From a virus, in IMG/VR virus record IMGVR_UViG_3300021477_000012, positions 1 to 46,497 of that record: a stretch of DNA of 46,497 nucleotides. One strand, given 5' to 3'. Shown here in pieces: positions 1-6,874 of the stretch. Under the pieces are notes generated by a model that ran no database searches, was not told the origin of the DNA, and saw only the letters and a program-made list of their open reading frames with translations. Each line of letters starts with the position of its first letter. The first letter of the stretch is position 1. The translations under genes and the position numbers were made by a program.

Positions 1-63
1 GAACCACGGCTCTTGCCGGGACAGGGACAGACCGCCATCGAATGCGCGAACAGACTGCGCCAT
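1..63 (-). CDS. Partial CDS after the decoration gene, cut by window edge
   Basis: An ATG at 63-61 overlaps the TGA of the decoration gene (65-63), and the frame stays open to the window edge for 21 codons beginning MAQSVRAFDG. In lambda-type head operons the major capsid gene follows the decoration gene, so this could be its start. The 21 visible residues are too few to test that and do not resemble the start of lambda gpE as I know it. The start is supported only by the tight overlap. Confidence 0.45.
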   Translation of the reverse strand, partial: MAQSVRAFDGGLSLSRQEPWF

Positions 64-578
64 CAGCGGCGATCCCGGTTGCGCGGGTGATAGACCAACG
101 CCAGCACGACGTTGACAGCACCAGCAACCGCCTCGCCCGCTGCCGCGAAGGCACCGCTGATGGCTGCCCCCAGGTCGCCGAAAAAGCTGGTCGAGGCCCT
201 GGAGTCAGGTAGCACCCCTTTGCGCACGACAATCCCGCTGTTCATGAGCAATGCGAGGTTAGTCGAGTCGATTTGCGCCTGATTCATTGGCACGCCGCCC
301 TGCATCACGTAAGATAAAAAGGCGTCATTGACCTCGGCATTGCGTGCCAGCACCAGCTTGCTGTTGGCGACAGTCTGCGGCGGCTCAGGCCGCAACAAGA
401 TCGATGAGGCAGCGTTGATCGTCCCGGCGATCAAGATATTGCCGCTATTGTCGAAGATCGTGCCGCTGGGCGTGCCCCCTGTAATGACGGCAGTCAAGCG
501 GACCTCACGCGAGCGCCACAGTTTCGCCTCGGTCAGGACGAAATTGGCATAGCGCGTGGCCTCGCGTGCAGCAGCCAT
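63..578 (-). CDS. Head decoration protein, lambda gpD-like
   Basis: 171 residues. It resembles the HDPD family of phage head decoration proteins, which bind the threefold axes of the mature capsid and stabilise it. The family pattern is visible: an early SREVRLTAVITGG segment, a middle stretch ending ARNAEVNDAFL, and the typical closing AQIDSTNLALLMNSGIVVRK near residues 100-120. After this comes a tail of about 50 residues rich in Ala and Gly that most gpD proteins lack. It sits directly downstream of the protease and a small ORF, the lambda order C-D-E. Assignment is by pattern and position. Confidence 0.65.
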   Translation of the reverse strand: MAAAREATRYANFVLTEAKLWRSREVRLTAVITGGTPSGTIFDNSGNILIAGTINAASSILLRPEPPQTVANSKLVLARNAEVNDAFLSYVMQGGVPMNQAQIDSTNLALLMNSGIVVRKGVLPDSRASTSFFGDLGAAISGAFAAAGEAVAGAVNVVLALVYHPRNRDRR

Positions 579-581
579 GGT

Positions 582-788
582 TTAGTTCGGGCGGCGTGGG
601 CGCGGCGGGCCGGCACGGCGCACGGCAGCCATCGGATGATGCGGCTCGGGCCCCTCGGGAGGCGCTGGCAAGGTTTCGGCTGGCGGCGGGTCGGCACTGC
701 CGCCATTCCCAGGATCAGGCGGTACGGGCGGCGGCACGCGCTCCAGATACGGCCGGCCGATGTAGGCCATCAGGCCGAGACTAAGCAT
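582..788 (-). CDS. Small proline-rich protein between protease and decoration genes
   Basis: 68 residues, beginning MLSLGLMAYIGRPYLERV and then very rich in Pro, Gly and Arg. The ATG at 788 lies 5 bases past the protease stop (796-794), and the ORF ends 3 bases before the decoration gene, so it fills an otherwise empty slot in a tight operon. I do not recognise the family. The short hydrophobic start followed by a proline-rich tail could anchor or tether a protein, but this is not shown. It may be a minor head component or an unimportant filler ORF. Confidence 0.45.
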   Translation of the reverse strand: MLSLGLMAYIGRPYLERVPPPVPPDPGNGGSADPPPAETLPAPPEGPEPHHPMAAVRRAGPPRPRRPN

Positions 789-793
789 CCGCT

Positions 794-2032
794 TTAGAAC
801 CCGCCGCCGCGATACGGCGTCTGGTAGGCGCGCATGCGTTCAGCGTTGGCCTTGATGACATCGGCCGTCTGGTTGCCCATCTGACCGGCGCGCACGGCGG
901 CGCTGGTATCGATGGTGTCGATCGGCCGCATCTGGTCCTCGCGGGCGCGGAGCTCCAGCAGCTCGCGACTGACCGTGGCGATCGGCGTGTTTTTGCTGAT
1001 GTAGGCATTCGCCAGTTCGGGATGCCGTGCCAGCCGGCACTGATCATTGACTTCTTGCGCGTAGGCCAAAGCCTCGGTGCGCGCCGTGCCGCGGACTTCG
1101 TCAAGATTGACGACGTTGGCGGGATTGTCTTCGCTGTCCATCCTGCTCGCTCCTCTGGAATTGACGGGGCCGAGATTGACGCTGTCGGCGAGTGCGGCGT
1201 GCGCCTGGTCGTAATTGCCGACCTCGTCGACCAGGCCTTCGTTGCGGGCATTGCCGCCGAAATACACGCGCGCCTCGGTGGCGCGGACCTGGGCCGGCTG
1301 CAAGCGACGGTGCTCGGCGACCGAGGCCGTGAACTTGTCGTAAATTCGGTCGATTTCGCCTTGAATGCCGACGCGCGCCTCGATCGACAACGGCTCGTGC
1401 GGATTGGCGTCGACCTTGCGCGCGCCCTTGAAAATGTAGTTGAAGGCGAGCCCTGCCTCTTCATCGTGCCGTGATTGGTCCAGATGCAGAGCGACGACGC
1501 CGACGCCGCCAGCGGCGCCGGTATCGGTGACCCACACGCGCTGCGCCGCCGCGGCGATGGCGTAGGCGGCCGACAGGGCGTCATCATTCGCGACGGCCCA
1601 GACCGGCTTGTCGCGGCCGATCGCGCGGACTTCGTTGGCGAAGTCGAAGACGCCGCCGGCTTCGCCGCCGGGACTGTCGATGTCGAGCAGGATGGCACGG
1701 GCGCGGCGATCGGCGCGAACACTGCGCAACACCCGGGTCAGGTTTTCGTAGGACTGCAAGCGGGTGGAATCGGCGTCAATCTGGCCGGCGCGGCGCACCA
1801 GCACGCCGTGCACCGGGACCGTGGCGACACCTTTGTTGAGCCGATAGCCATAAGTCGAGGCTTCGGACTTGGGAGGGTCAGCCTCTTCGGCACTGGCCTG
1901 TGGGACGAGCAGCGAGCCGCGCTGAAAGCGAACGGCATTCAGGCCGGCGAGCAAGGCTTCGAGCTTGCCCGGTTGGATCAAAAGCGGGACGCCGAAGATG
2001 CGCGCGAAGATGTGCGAAAGATCTCGGATCAT
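794..2032 (-). CDS. Head maturation protease, S49 (SppA/lambda gpC-like)
   Basis: 412 residues. Peptidase S49 family: the phage members cleave the portal and scaffold during prohead maturation. The clan features are visible: IDSPGG at 118-123, the likely nucleophile Ser154 in DALSAAYAIA, GGVGV near 175, and a Lys at 202 or 206 in YIFKGARK as the general base. After the protease domain (to about residue 290) there is a helical, charged tail ending near LRAREDQMRPID, as expected of gpC/Nu3-type scaffold regions. The start ATG overlaps the portal stop by 4 bases. Portal, protease, decoration is the lambda head order. Confidence 0.9.
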   Translation of the reverse strand: MIRDLSHIFARIFGVPLLIQPGKLEALLAGLNAVRFQRGSLLVPQASAEEADPPKSEASTYGYRLNKGVATVPVHGVLVRRAGQIDADSTRLQSYENLTRVLRSVRADRRARAILLDIDSPGGEAGGVFDFANEVRAIGRDKPVWAVANDDALSAAYAIAAAAQRVWVTDTGAAGGVGVVALHLDQSRHDEEAGLAFNYIFKGARKVDANPHEPLSIEARVGIQGEIDRIYDKFTASVAEHRRLQPAQVRATEARVYFGGNARNEGLVDEVGNYDQAHAALADSVNLGPVNSRGASRMDSEDNPANVVNLDEVRGTARTEALAYAQEVNDQCRLARHPELANAYISKNTPIATVSRELLELRAREDQMRPIDTIDTSAAVRAGQMGNQTADVIKANAERMRAYQTPYRGGGF

Positions 2033-3603
2033 GCTGCGGCCTCCGTGTCCGAGGGCGAGGCGCTGTCGCTGGAGGCCGGTTGACTGGTGCCGATGCTCTG
2101 GGTGCGCGAGCCGTAATCGATTGTGATCCCGAGCTTCTGCGCGAGAGCTGCGGCCTCGGCGATGCGGTGATAGGTCTCCTCGAGGTCGTAGCCTTCAGCC
2201 TCGACGACATCTTGCGGTGCGATGATGCCGGCTTTCAGCGCCAGAATGGCGGCTTGGCGATCCTTAAGCGGGTCCACCCAGGCCGCGCGCGGCGCGATCG
2301 CCTTGTACGCGCGATAGACCGTGGGCTGACCAGTGTAGGCAGAGGCCGAGATCGGCAGGGCGCGGGCGAGCACCGCGGCATCGAACCAGTGGGTCCAGAC
2401 CTTGCGCAGGAATTGGAACACGAGCACGGCGTGCTGAAACGCCTCGACCTCGGCGCGGAAGGCGAGCAGGCCGGCGCGCGAACTGGCATAGGTCGCCTTG
2501 GCCAGGTCAGCCGACAATTCAGCGTAGGGGATGCCGAGCGCGGCGCAGATTTGCAGGAGCACGCGATACTGGAACGCCTCGTAGCCGGACGGCGTGCCGC
2601 CGGGCGCCGACAGCGTGATCTTTTCGCCAGGATAGAGCTGCACCGTAGCGCCCGGCGCATAGGCGAGATCGTCGTCCTCGGGGCGCGGGACCAGCGGATT
2701 GCCGTCCTCGTCGTGTTCCTCCGGCGTTTCGATAAAGGTGGCGTAGCGGCTTTGTTGCTTCTGACGCTCCAACTCGGCATCGTCGAAGGCGTCGAGCTGG
2801 AACAATTTGACGATCGCCGCGGCGTAGCCGCTGTGGCCACGGACCTGGCCAGCCTCGATCGGGTCGAATACGTGAATGACATCCTCGGCCGGGACGCGCG
2901 TGAGCTGGTCTTGCAGCAGCGCATCGCGGAACGTCGTCGCGTCGGTCGGGTTGGTGCGATAAAACCAATAGGCGACGCGCTTGTCCCGTAGATTGCGGTC
3001 AAACTCGATGCCGAGGCGGATTGGATTGCCATTCGGCGCGTAGTCGAGCTTCCACAACGGGAGTTGTTCGGCCGGCAGCATTTGGAGCTGCAGCGGGACC
3101 GTCAGACCATCTTGGGGGAACCGCGGCCGCAAACGCACAAAGCACTCGCCAGCGAGAAACGTCTCACGTGAAACACGGCGACTGATCCCGTAGAAATCAG
3201 TCACATCCTCGGCGTCGGCCTCGTCGGTCCAGGCGTTCCACGTTTCGTGGATCTGATCGCGCAGCGCTTCGTCCTCGACCAAAGATGACGGCTTGATCCC
3301 GGCGCCGACCGTGGCGGCCGACCAGGAACGCAACGCCGCCTTGGCGTAGCCGTTGTTGCGAACCAGCCAGCGGGCGCGGGCGTTGATGGTGTCGCCGGCC
3401 GCGCGCATGGCGACGTTGATGTGTTGGGCAGCCGGTTGCCAGACGGCCAATCGCCGGCGCGTGGCGCCGGCCTCGAGCCCTGGCGGGATATTGCGCGCCG
3501 CCGTGAAACCGCCGCCGGCCGGCGGCAGCTCGCCTTGTGCCTGCGGTTTGCGGCGGAAGCCAGCGCCCAGCCGCCGCCAGAAGCTTTCGCTCGGCGCTGC
3601 CAT
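2029..3603 (-). CDS. Portal protein, lambda gpB family
   Basis: 524 residues, the normal size for a lambda-family portal, the dodecameric DNA channel at the capsid vertex. The typical segment ARWLVRNNGYAKAALRSW near residues 77-94 is followed by TVGAGIKPSS. Later come an EDVIHVFDP segment and a PYAELSADLAKATYASSRA segment near residue 365, all characteristic of this family. It ends in a low-complexity Ser/Ala tail that overlaps the protease start. It starts one base after the gpW-like gene. Confidence 0.93.
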   Translation of the reverse strand: MAAPSESFWRRLGAGFRRKPQAQGELPPAGGGFTAARNIPPGLEAGATRRRLAVWQPAAQHINVAMRAAGDTINARARWLVRNNGYAKAALRSWSAATVGAGIKPSSLVEDEALRDQIHETWNAWTDEADAEDVTDFYGISRRVSRETFLAGECFVRLRPRFPQDGLTVPLQLQMLPAEQLPLWKLDYAPNGNPIRLGIEFDRNLRDKRVAYWFYRTNPTDATTFRDALLQDQLTRVPAEDVIHVFDPIEAGQVRGHSGYAAAIVKLFQLDAFDDAELERQKQQSRYATFIETPEEHDEDGNPLVPRPEDDDLAYAPGATVQLYPGEKITLSAPGGTPSGYEAFQYRVLLQICAALGIPYAELSADLAKATYASSRAGLLAFRAEVEAFQHAVLVFQFLRKVWTHWFDAAVLARALPISASAYTGQPTVYRAYKAIAPRAAWVDPLKDRQAAILALKAGIIAPQDVVEAEGYDLEETYHRIAEAAALAQKLGITIDYGSRTQSIGTSQPASSDSASPSDTEAAA

Positions 3604-3604
3604 C

Positions 3605-3841
3605 CTACAATGCCTTGATCAGTGGAACGTAGGCGATGCGCGCGGCCCGTCGGCCTCCGGTGTCGCAAAGCTCTTCCAGGCGTTCGAGCTCGCCGATCGC
3701 CTTTAGCCGTTGTTCGATCGTGGCATAGCCGATCTGCCGCGAACGGTCAGACAGGCTCGTCGCCGGATTGCCGATGCTGCGCCACAAATCGGCGATCTGC
3801 CGCCGACGTTCCGCTCTGGCTTCCGGTGAACAATCCGGCAT
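3605..3841 (-). CDS. Head-tail joining protein, gpW-like
   Basis: 78 residues. Lambda gpW is a small protein that plugs the portal after packaging and lets the tail attach. This ORF has the expected size, and its pattern SLSDRSRQIGYATIEQRLK followed by a helix ending ERLEELC and a basic ARIAYV end matches the family layout. Its place immediately before the portal is the lambda W-B order. Assignment rests on size, pattern and synteny rather than on strong identity. Confidence 0.65.
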   Translation of the reverse strand: MPDCSPEARAERRRQIADLWRSIGNPATSLSDRSRQIGYATIEQRLKAIGELERLEELCDTGGRRAARIAYVPLIKAL

Positions 3842-3924
3842 TGAAAACGCTTGCCTTTCCCCTGCGACCCGCGTAGAGCGGTAGCCGCACCGTTGGGGCC
3901 TGAACGGGGTGGAGCAAGCAATCG

Positions 3925-3957
3925 GGGCCGGTTCTCAGTCACAGTGAGAACCGGCCC
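3925..3957. terminator. 13-bp perfect hairpin between gpZ-like and gpW-like genes
   Basis: GGGCCGGTTCTCA (3925-3937) pairs perfectly with TGAGAACCGGCCC (3945-3957) around a 7-nt loop. On the plus strand it is followed by TTTGTC and on the minus strand by no T-run. It could be a weak plus-strand terminator that stops antisense transcription, or an RNA processing or attenuation element between the two minus-strand genes. No hammerhead core is present. Confidence 0.5.
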
Positions 3958-3961
3958 TTTG

Positions 3962-4522
3962 TCATCGTCGACGGCGTTGGGCCGCGGCGAGACGCCGGAG
4001 AAGCGCTGTCCTCAAACGATCCTGCATAGTTGAGCGGATCAGGCCCTGCACTTCCGGCGTGGCGAAGGTGCCATAAATAGTCGGTCCCCACAATTCTTTG
4101 ATCGGCAGGCGGCGACGCGTTCGACGGCGAAAGGCGCCGCGATGCCCGGACCGCATGTTGGCGATAAACGCCGAGCGGATGACCTGGCTCTTGCCCCAGG
4201 CGCGCGTGCGCACCCCTGCGCCGGTCTGCGCCGTGCCGGGGAAGTCGTACAGCGGGATCGGCTTGCGTGATGAGCGGATCGTCGCCTGATAATCGCCGAC
4301 CCGCACCGAGTCATAAGACAGTCGCGCCTTGACCGTGCCGCTCTTGAGCCCGGTGCGCTTGGCGATCAATTGCGCCGCTTTGGTGATGCTGGCCTTGGCG
4401 GTGTCGACCAGCGCCAGCGCCACCGCGGGATCAGACTTCGGCGGGGCCAATGCTTCGAGGTTCCCCAGAAACACCGTGGCGTCGAACGTGAAGCCGCCTT
4501 GTCCCGGCCGCATGCCTTTCAT
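3962..4522 (-). CDS. Minor tail protein Z-like
   Basis: 186 residues. It fits the prophage minor tail protein Z (gpZ) pattern: N-terminal helices with KAAQLIAKRTGLKSGTVKAR, a short SRKPIPLYDF beta segment, then GVRTRAWGK, AFIANMRSGHRGAFRRR and a conserved LPIKELWGPTIYG near residues 140-152. Lambda gpZ acts in tail completion. The C-terminus is strongly basic. It is the first gene of the left minus-strand block and has no minus-strand gene for 6.7 kb upstream, because the ribozyme cassette intervenes. I see no clear minus-strand promoter for it in 4523-5000. Confidence 0.6.
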   Translation of the reverse strand: MKGMRPGQGGFTFDATVFLGNLEALAPPKSDPAVALALVDTAKASITKAAQLIAKRTGLKSGTVKARLSYDSVRVGDYQATIRSSRKPIPLYDFPGTAQTGAGVRTRAWGKSQVIRSAFIANMRSGHRGAFRRRTRRRLPIKELWGPTIYGTFATPEVQGLIRSTMQDRLRTALLRRLAAAQRRRR

Positions 4523-4881
4523 GCGCGAAGCTTAGCCGCAAAAACGGTCGTCCGTAACCGTTTTCTACCAACACGCGAGAACCACGTCGCGATCTCGCGC
4601 GACGACGCAAATCGACAGGGACGCGTCCTGGGGCACGTGATGACGCGCCCTAAGCTGCCCTACGTGCGAAGCGCTTTCGCGCGCCAGCGACGCGCCCAGC
4701 GCGATCTGACGCGACTTTGCGACCCCTCATCGCGCGACCTCGCATGCAAGATGCACGCAACAAGCGGACTGCGACAGGATGACGCACTCCGCTTGCGGCG
4801 TGTTTCAACGTGCGGATGCGGTTGGTTTCTCAAGTACTTCCGAAAACGAGTACAAACGCCCGGAAAAGTGGAAAAAATCTC

Positions 4882-4909
4882 TTGAGAAGCCCGGCGAATA
4901 GCTTATATT
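4882..4909 (+). promoter_or_regulatory. Sigma70-type promoter for the ribozyme cassette
   Basis: TTGAGA (4882-4887), a 16-base spacer and TATATT (4904-4909). It is the only good promoter match I see in the divergent region. It points into the plus-strand cassette and would give a leader of about 350 bases before the first hammerhead. Surrounding DNA is locally A-rich (GGAAAAGTGGAAAAAATC just upstream), like an UP element. Confidence 0.55.
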
Positions 4910-5228
4910 CATGTGTGTAAGACGAAACGACAGAAGGACGAAGCGAAACGCGAAACGAAACAAGACTTCCAAGGGACGCGCGAAGCAATCCAGGCGCGAC
5001 CCAGCTTCGAAGGATTGCAAAGTCAGCCAACCATATCATTCCCCGGGCTGACGGATCGGGATCGGGTAGGAAAGCTCGAAAGCGCGCACTAGCGCCTGAA
5101 GCTCCCCGGCAGGCCCCCCCACAGGCGACCCACTTCGGGTTTCGGACACGACAAAATCGAAGGAATGCACCCGCGCTGCCAGATAGCGCGGCTCATTGCA
5201 GGATCTCCACTTGCAAACGAAACGAGCG

Positions 5229-5254
5229 AGCGCGCGTCAGAAATGACGCGCGCT
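5229..5254 (+). other. Perfect 11-bp hairpin with GAAA tetraloop
   Basis: AGCGCGCGTCA (5229-5239), loop GAAA, TGACGCGCGCT (5244-5254). It ends 9 bases before helix I of the first hammerhead. There is no U-run after it, so it is not a standard terminator. A GNRA-capped stem here could stabilise the upstream RNA or isolate the ribozyme from the leader. Confidence 0.6.
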
Positions 5255-5263
5255 TGATCGCAA

Positions 5264-5317
5264 CCCGTCTGACGAGGCCCGGTGATGCCGGGACGAAAGC
5301 GCACAAGCGCTCACGGG
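5264..5317 (+). ncRNA. Hammerhead ribozyme 1 (type I)
   Basis: Helix I CCCGU (5264-5268) with ACGGG (5313-5317). Core CUGACGAG (5269-5276). Helix II CCCGG/CCGGG behind a G-C pair and a G.A mismatch. GAAA (5295-5298). Helix III A-GCGC/GCGC-U with loop ACAA. Predicted cleavage is after C5312, in the triplet CUC. Helix I is the open end, which defines type I. It is 36 bases upstream of the first cassette gene. Confidence 0.88.
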
Positions 5318-5353
5318 AAATCAACTCGAAACCCTATCGCAATGGAGCCCACG

Positions 5354-5623
5354 ATGACCAACACGATCCGCCATATCGCTGCGATCCGCGCAAACCGGAC
5401 CCGCCTGGCTGCCAAGTCGAATTCGTTCACCAACGAAGTCGCACGCAAGGCGATTTCCGAAGCGGTCGCGATTTTCGACGCGCTGCACAATGTGCCCACC
5501 CCGTGCGATCGGCACCTCGCAGCTGTCAAGGCAAATCGCACCCGGCTCGCAGTTCGCGCTTCGAAGTTCACCAACGAAATCGCCCGCAAGGCGATCGAAG
5601 ACGCGCTGTCACAAGCCGCCTGA
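5354..5623 (+). CDS. Duplicated RANRTR-motif small protein A
   Basis: 89 residues made of two copies of one unit: IRANRTRLAAKSNSFTNEVA and VKANRTRLAVRASKFTNEIA, each followed by a KAI helix, joined by a linker with PTPCDRH. A paralogue with the same duplication lies at 5992-6288, and a single motif occurs in the clamp-like protein at 7658-8953. I recognise no known family. The start chosen is the ATG at 5354, 6 bases after the GGAG of the shared CAATGGAG leader. The in-frame ATG at 5342 inside that leader is probably part of the ribosome binding site. Its UGA stop is embedded in hammerhead 2. Confidence 0.75.
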   Translation: MTNTIRHIAAIRANRTRLAAKSNSFTNEVARKAISEAVAIFDALHNVPTPCDRHLAAVKANRTRLAVRASKFTNEIARKAIEDALSQAA

Positions 5624-5674
5624 CGAGCCCGTGAAATTCGGGCGAAACGCCCAGCGCTTGCTGGGCGTAGCGGT
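5615..5674 (+). ncRNA. Hammerhead ribozyme 2 (type I)
   Basis: Helix I GCCGC (5615-5619) with GCGGU (5670-5674), including one G.U pair. Core CUGACGAG (5620-5627). Helix II G-CCCG/CGGG-C with loop UGAAAUU. GAAA (5644-5647). Helix III CGCCCAGC/GCUGGGCG with loop GCUU. Predicted cleavage after A5669 in GUA. U5621-G5622-A5623 of the core is also the stop codon of the upstream gene. Confidence 0.93.
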
Positions 5675-5697
5675 AACTCTCTGCAATGGAGCCCACG

Positions 5698-5898
5698 ATG
5701 ATCACCCGTTCAACGATCGTCTGCCTGACTTTCTCCGATGGTTCGTCCGAAACAGCCCCGCTGTTCGATGTAATCGCCGTCAACATGTTAGACGACGACG
5801 AAGAAATCATCTTCGACGCGTTGATCCGTGTCGGTCGCTATGACCTCGACACCGGGTCGAACGGCGACAGCGACAACGTCGTTATCACTGTCGCGTAA
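5698..5898 (+). CDS. Small acidic protein of the ribozyme cassette
   Basis: 66 residues, MITRSTIVCLTFSDGSSET onward, strongly acidic in the middle (DDDEEIIFDALIRVGRYDLD). I recognise no family. The alternating hydrophobic pattern suggests a small beta-rich fold. The ATG at 5698 follows the common CUGCAAUGGAG leader with 6-base spacing; the leader ATG at 5686 is in frame but less likely. The gene occupies its own unit between hammerheads 2 and 3, so its message would be released as a separate RNA of about 280 bases. The stop UAA abuts helix I of hammerhead 3. Confidence 0.65.
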   Translation: MITRSTIVCLTFSDGSSETAPLFDVIAVNMLDDDEEIIFDALIRVGRYDLDTGSNGDSDNVVITVA

Positions 5899-5953
5899 CC
5901 GCCTGATGAGCCCGTGAAATCCGGGCGAAACCAGCCACAAGGCTGGTCGCGGT
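5898..5953 (+). ncRNA. Hammerhead ribozyme 3 (type I)
   Basis: Helix I ACCGC (5898-5902) with GCGGU (5949-5953). Core CUGAUGAG (5903-5910), the consensus form. Helix II G-CCCG/CGGG-C with loop UGAAAUC. GAAA (5927-5930). Helix III CCAGCC/GGCUGG with loop ACAA. Predicted cleavage after C5948 in GUC. The released GCGGU can re-pair with ACCGC at 5961-5965. Confidence 0.95.
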
Positions 5954-5991
5954 ACTTTCGACCGCACCCCTTTTCTGCAATGGAGTCCACG

Positions 5992-6288
5992 ATGACAAAG
6001 TCAGTGATGCACTTCGCAGCCGTGCGCGCAAATCGTACCCGGCTGGCCCAGAAGGGCGAAACCTTCACCAACGCCGTCGCGAAAGCAGCGGTTGTCGAGG
6101 CGCTGGCGCACTATGACGCGCAACTGGCCGATGCGCCGGCGCGTCGCGTGCGTTCGAGCGTCCCGTGCGATCGTCACGAGGCTGCACGTCGGGCCAATCG
6201 GACCCGGCTCGCGGCTCGCGTCGCGACGTTCACCAACCCAGTTGCCAAGAAGGCCCTCGAGGACGCGTTGGCAGCACAAACCGCCTGA
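5992..6288 (+). CDS. Duplicated RANRTR-motif small protein B
   Basis: 98 residues and a paralogue of the protein at 5354-5623. The two units are VRANRTRLAQKGETFTNAVA and RRANRTRLAARVATFTNPVA, each followed by a KA...AL helix, with a linker containing SSVPCDRHEA that matches PTPCDRHLA of the first protein. The family is unknown to me. The basic, repeated units suggest nucleic acid binding, which is a guess. Start is the ATG at 5992 after the shared leader. The UGA stop (6286-6288) is the core UGA of hammerhead 4. Confidence 0.75.
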   Translation: MTKSVMHFAAVRANRTRLAQKGETFTNAVAKAAVVEALAHYDAQLADAPARRVRSSVPCDRHEAARRANRTRLAARVATFTNPVAKKALEDALAAQTA

Positions 6289-6338
6289 AGAGCTGGTGAG
6301 ACCCCAGCGAAACGCCCAACGAAGCTGGGCGTAGCGGT
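6280..6338 (+). ncRNA. Hammerhead ribozyme 4 (type I)
   Basis: Helix I ACCGC (6280-6284) with GCGGU (6334-6338). Core CUGAAGAG (6285-6292), with A at the variable position 7. Helix II G-CUGG/CCAG-C with loop UGAGACC: two base pairs change together compared with copies 2 and 3. GAAA (6309-6312). Helix III CGCCCA/UGGGCG. Predicted cleavage after A6333 in GUA. The core UGA (6286-6288) is the stop codon of the upstream gene. Confidence 0.93.
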
Positions 6339-6372
6339 ACAAAAAATCCGCACTTCTGCAATGGAGACCATC

Positions 6373-6582
6373 ATGGCACGTCGCCAATATGTGCCGCCAC
6401 GCGGCAGCAGGGTCAAATGGCAAGTCACGGTGTTGAGCCGTGACGGGCTCGAACTGCTCGACCACGCGCAATGCGAGGACGAGAAGGAGGTTCAGGCCTT
6501 CGCCACCGAGGCGCGTTCGCGCGACTTCGGGACGAAAATCCTCATCCGCGACACTTACGGCAAATCCCGATCCTGGGATTAA
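6373..6582 (+). CDS. Small protein of the ribozyme cassette
   Basis: 69 residues, MARRQYVPPRGSRVKWQVTV onward. Basic N-terminus, then a likely beta-hairpin (WQVTVLSRDGLELLDHAQC), an acidic helix (EDEKEVQAFATEARS) and a basic end with ILIRDTYGKSRSWD. I do not recognise it. The layout looks like a compact alpha/beta domain. Start ATG 6373 follows CUGCAAUGGAGACCAUC; the leader ATG at 6361 is also in frame. Alone in its unit between hammerheads 4 and 5. Confidence 0.65.
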   Translation: MARRQYVPPRGSRVKWQVTVLSRDGLELLDHAQCEDEKEVQAFATEARSRDFGTKILIRDTYGKSRSWD

Positions 6583-6585
6583 TCC

Positions 6586-6646
6586 CCGCCTGACGAGTCC
6601 CCGTGACAGGGGACGAAACGTCCCGACACAAGTCGGGACGTCGCGG
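6586..6646 (+). ncRNA. Hammerhead ribozyme 5 (type I)
   Basis: Helix I CCGC (6586-6589) with GCGG (6643-6646). Core CUGACGAG (6590-6597). Helix II G-UCCCC/GGGGA-C with loop GUGACA. GAAA (6615-6618). Helix III CGUCCCGAC/GUCGGGACG with loop ACAA, the longest perfect helix III of the set. Predicted cleavage after C6642 in GUC. The upstream gene's UAA ends at 6582, 3 bases before helix I. The 3' strand can refold with UUCCGU at 6655-6660. Confidence 0.95.
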
Positions 6647-6682
6647 AAGTCCAATTCCGTACCACCTGCAATGGAGACCCTT

Positions 6683-6874
6683 ATGGAAAACGTCGAGATC
6701 AAGGTGACGGGCGACAAGCTCGTAATCACCTGCGATCTGACCGCCCGCGGCGTCACGTCGAAGACCGGCAAAACCAAGCTGATCGCCTCGACCCACGGGA
6801 TAGTGCCAGTCGAGTGCAAGCGCCCCGGCGTCAAGTTGGCGCTCAACGTCATGGTCCCGAACAATGGCCACTGA
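6683..6874 (+). CDS. Small conserved-type phage protein (63 aa)
   Basis: 63 residues, beginning MENVEIKVTGDKLVITCDLT and containing SKTGKTKLIASTHGIVPVEC. Short proteins with this K-V-x-G-x-K-L-x-I, then SxxGKTxxIAST, pattern recur in phages and plasmids, but I know of no established function. Predicted small beta barrel. First gene of the unit released by hammerhead 5. The ATG at 6683 is used, since GGAG lies 7 bases upstream; an in-frame ATG at 6671 is inside the leader. Its end overlaps the SciP-like gene by 11 bases, so the two are probably translationally coupled. Confidence 0.7.
   Translation: MENVEIKVTGDKLVITCDLTARGVTSKTGKTKLIASTHGIVPVECKRPGVKLALNVMVPNNGH

Larger units (their letters stand above)
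4523..5353. other. Divergent non-coding region and long leader of the ribozyme operon
   Basis: This 831-base stretch separates the minus-strand head genes from the plus-strand cassette. It holds a plus-strand promoter (4882-4909), a leader rich in repeated CGAAAC units (about 4921-4965), a perfect GAAA-loop hairpin (5229-5254) and the first hammerhead (5264-5317). Possible ORFs on the plus strand (81 codons from the ATG at 4640; 46 and 59 codons near 4911) are Arg-rich or lack a ribosome binding site, and two begin upstream of the predicted transcription start. I do not call them as genes. Confidence 0.6.

Noticed and set aside
1900-2991. Long plus-strand ORF (363 codons) opposite portal and protease
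   Set aside because: It is the antisense shadow of two well-identified genes, common in GC-rich DNA.
4640-4885. 81-residue plus-strand ORF in the divergent gap
   Set aside because: Arg-rich composition without recognisable pattern and no ribosome binding site; it ends at the promoter region.
4911-5092. Two overlapping plus-strand ORFs (46 and 59 codons) after the cassette promoter
   Set aside because: Both start codons lie upstream of, or at, the predicted transcription start, with no ribosome site. The 46-residue one is only a string of basic residues.
5282-5353. Upstream extension of the first cassette gene from the ATG at 5282
   Set aside because: It would begin inside hammerhead 1 helix II. 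The ATG at 5354 has a good ribosome site and matches the other units.
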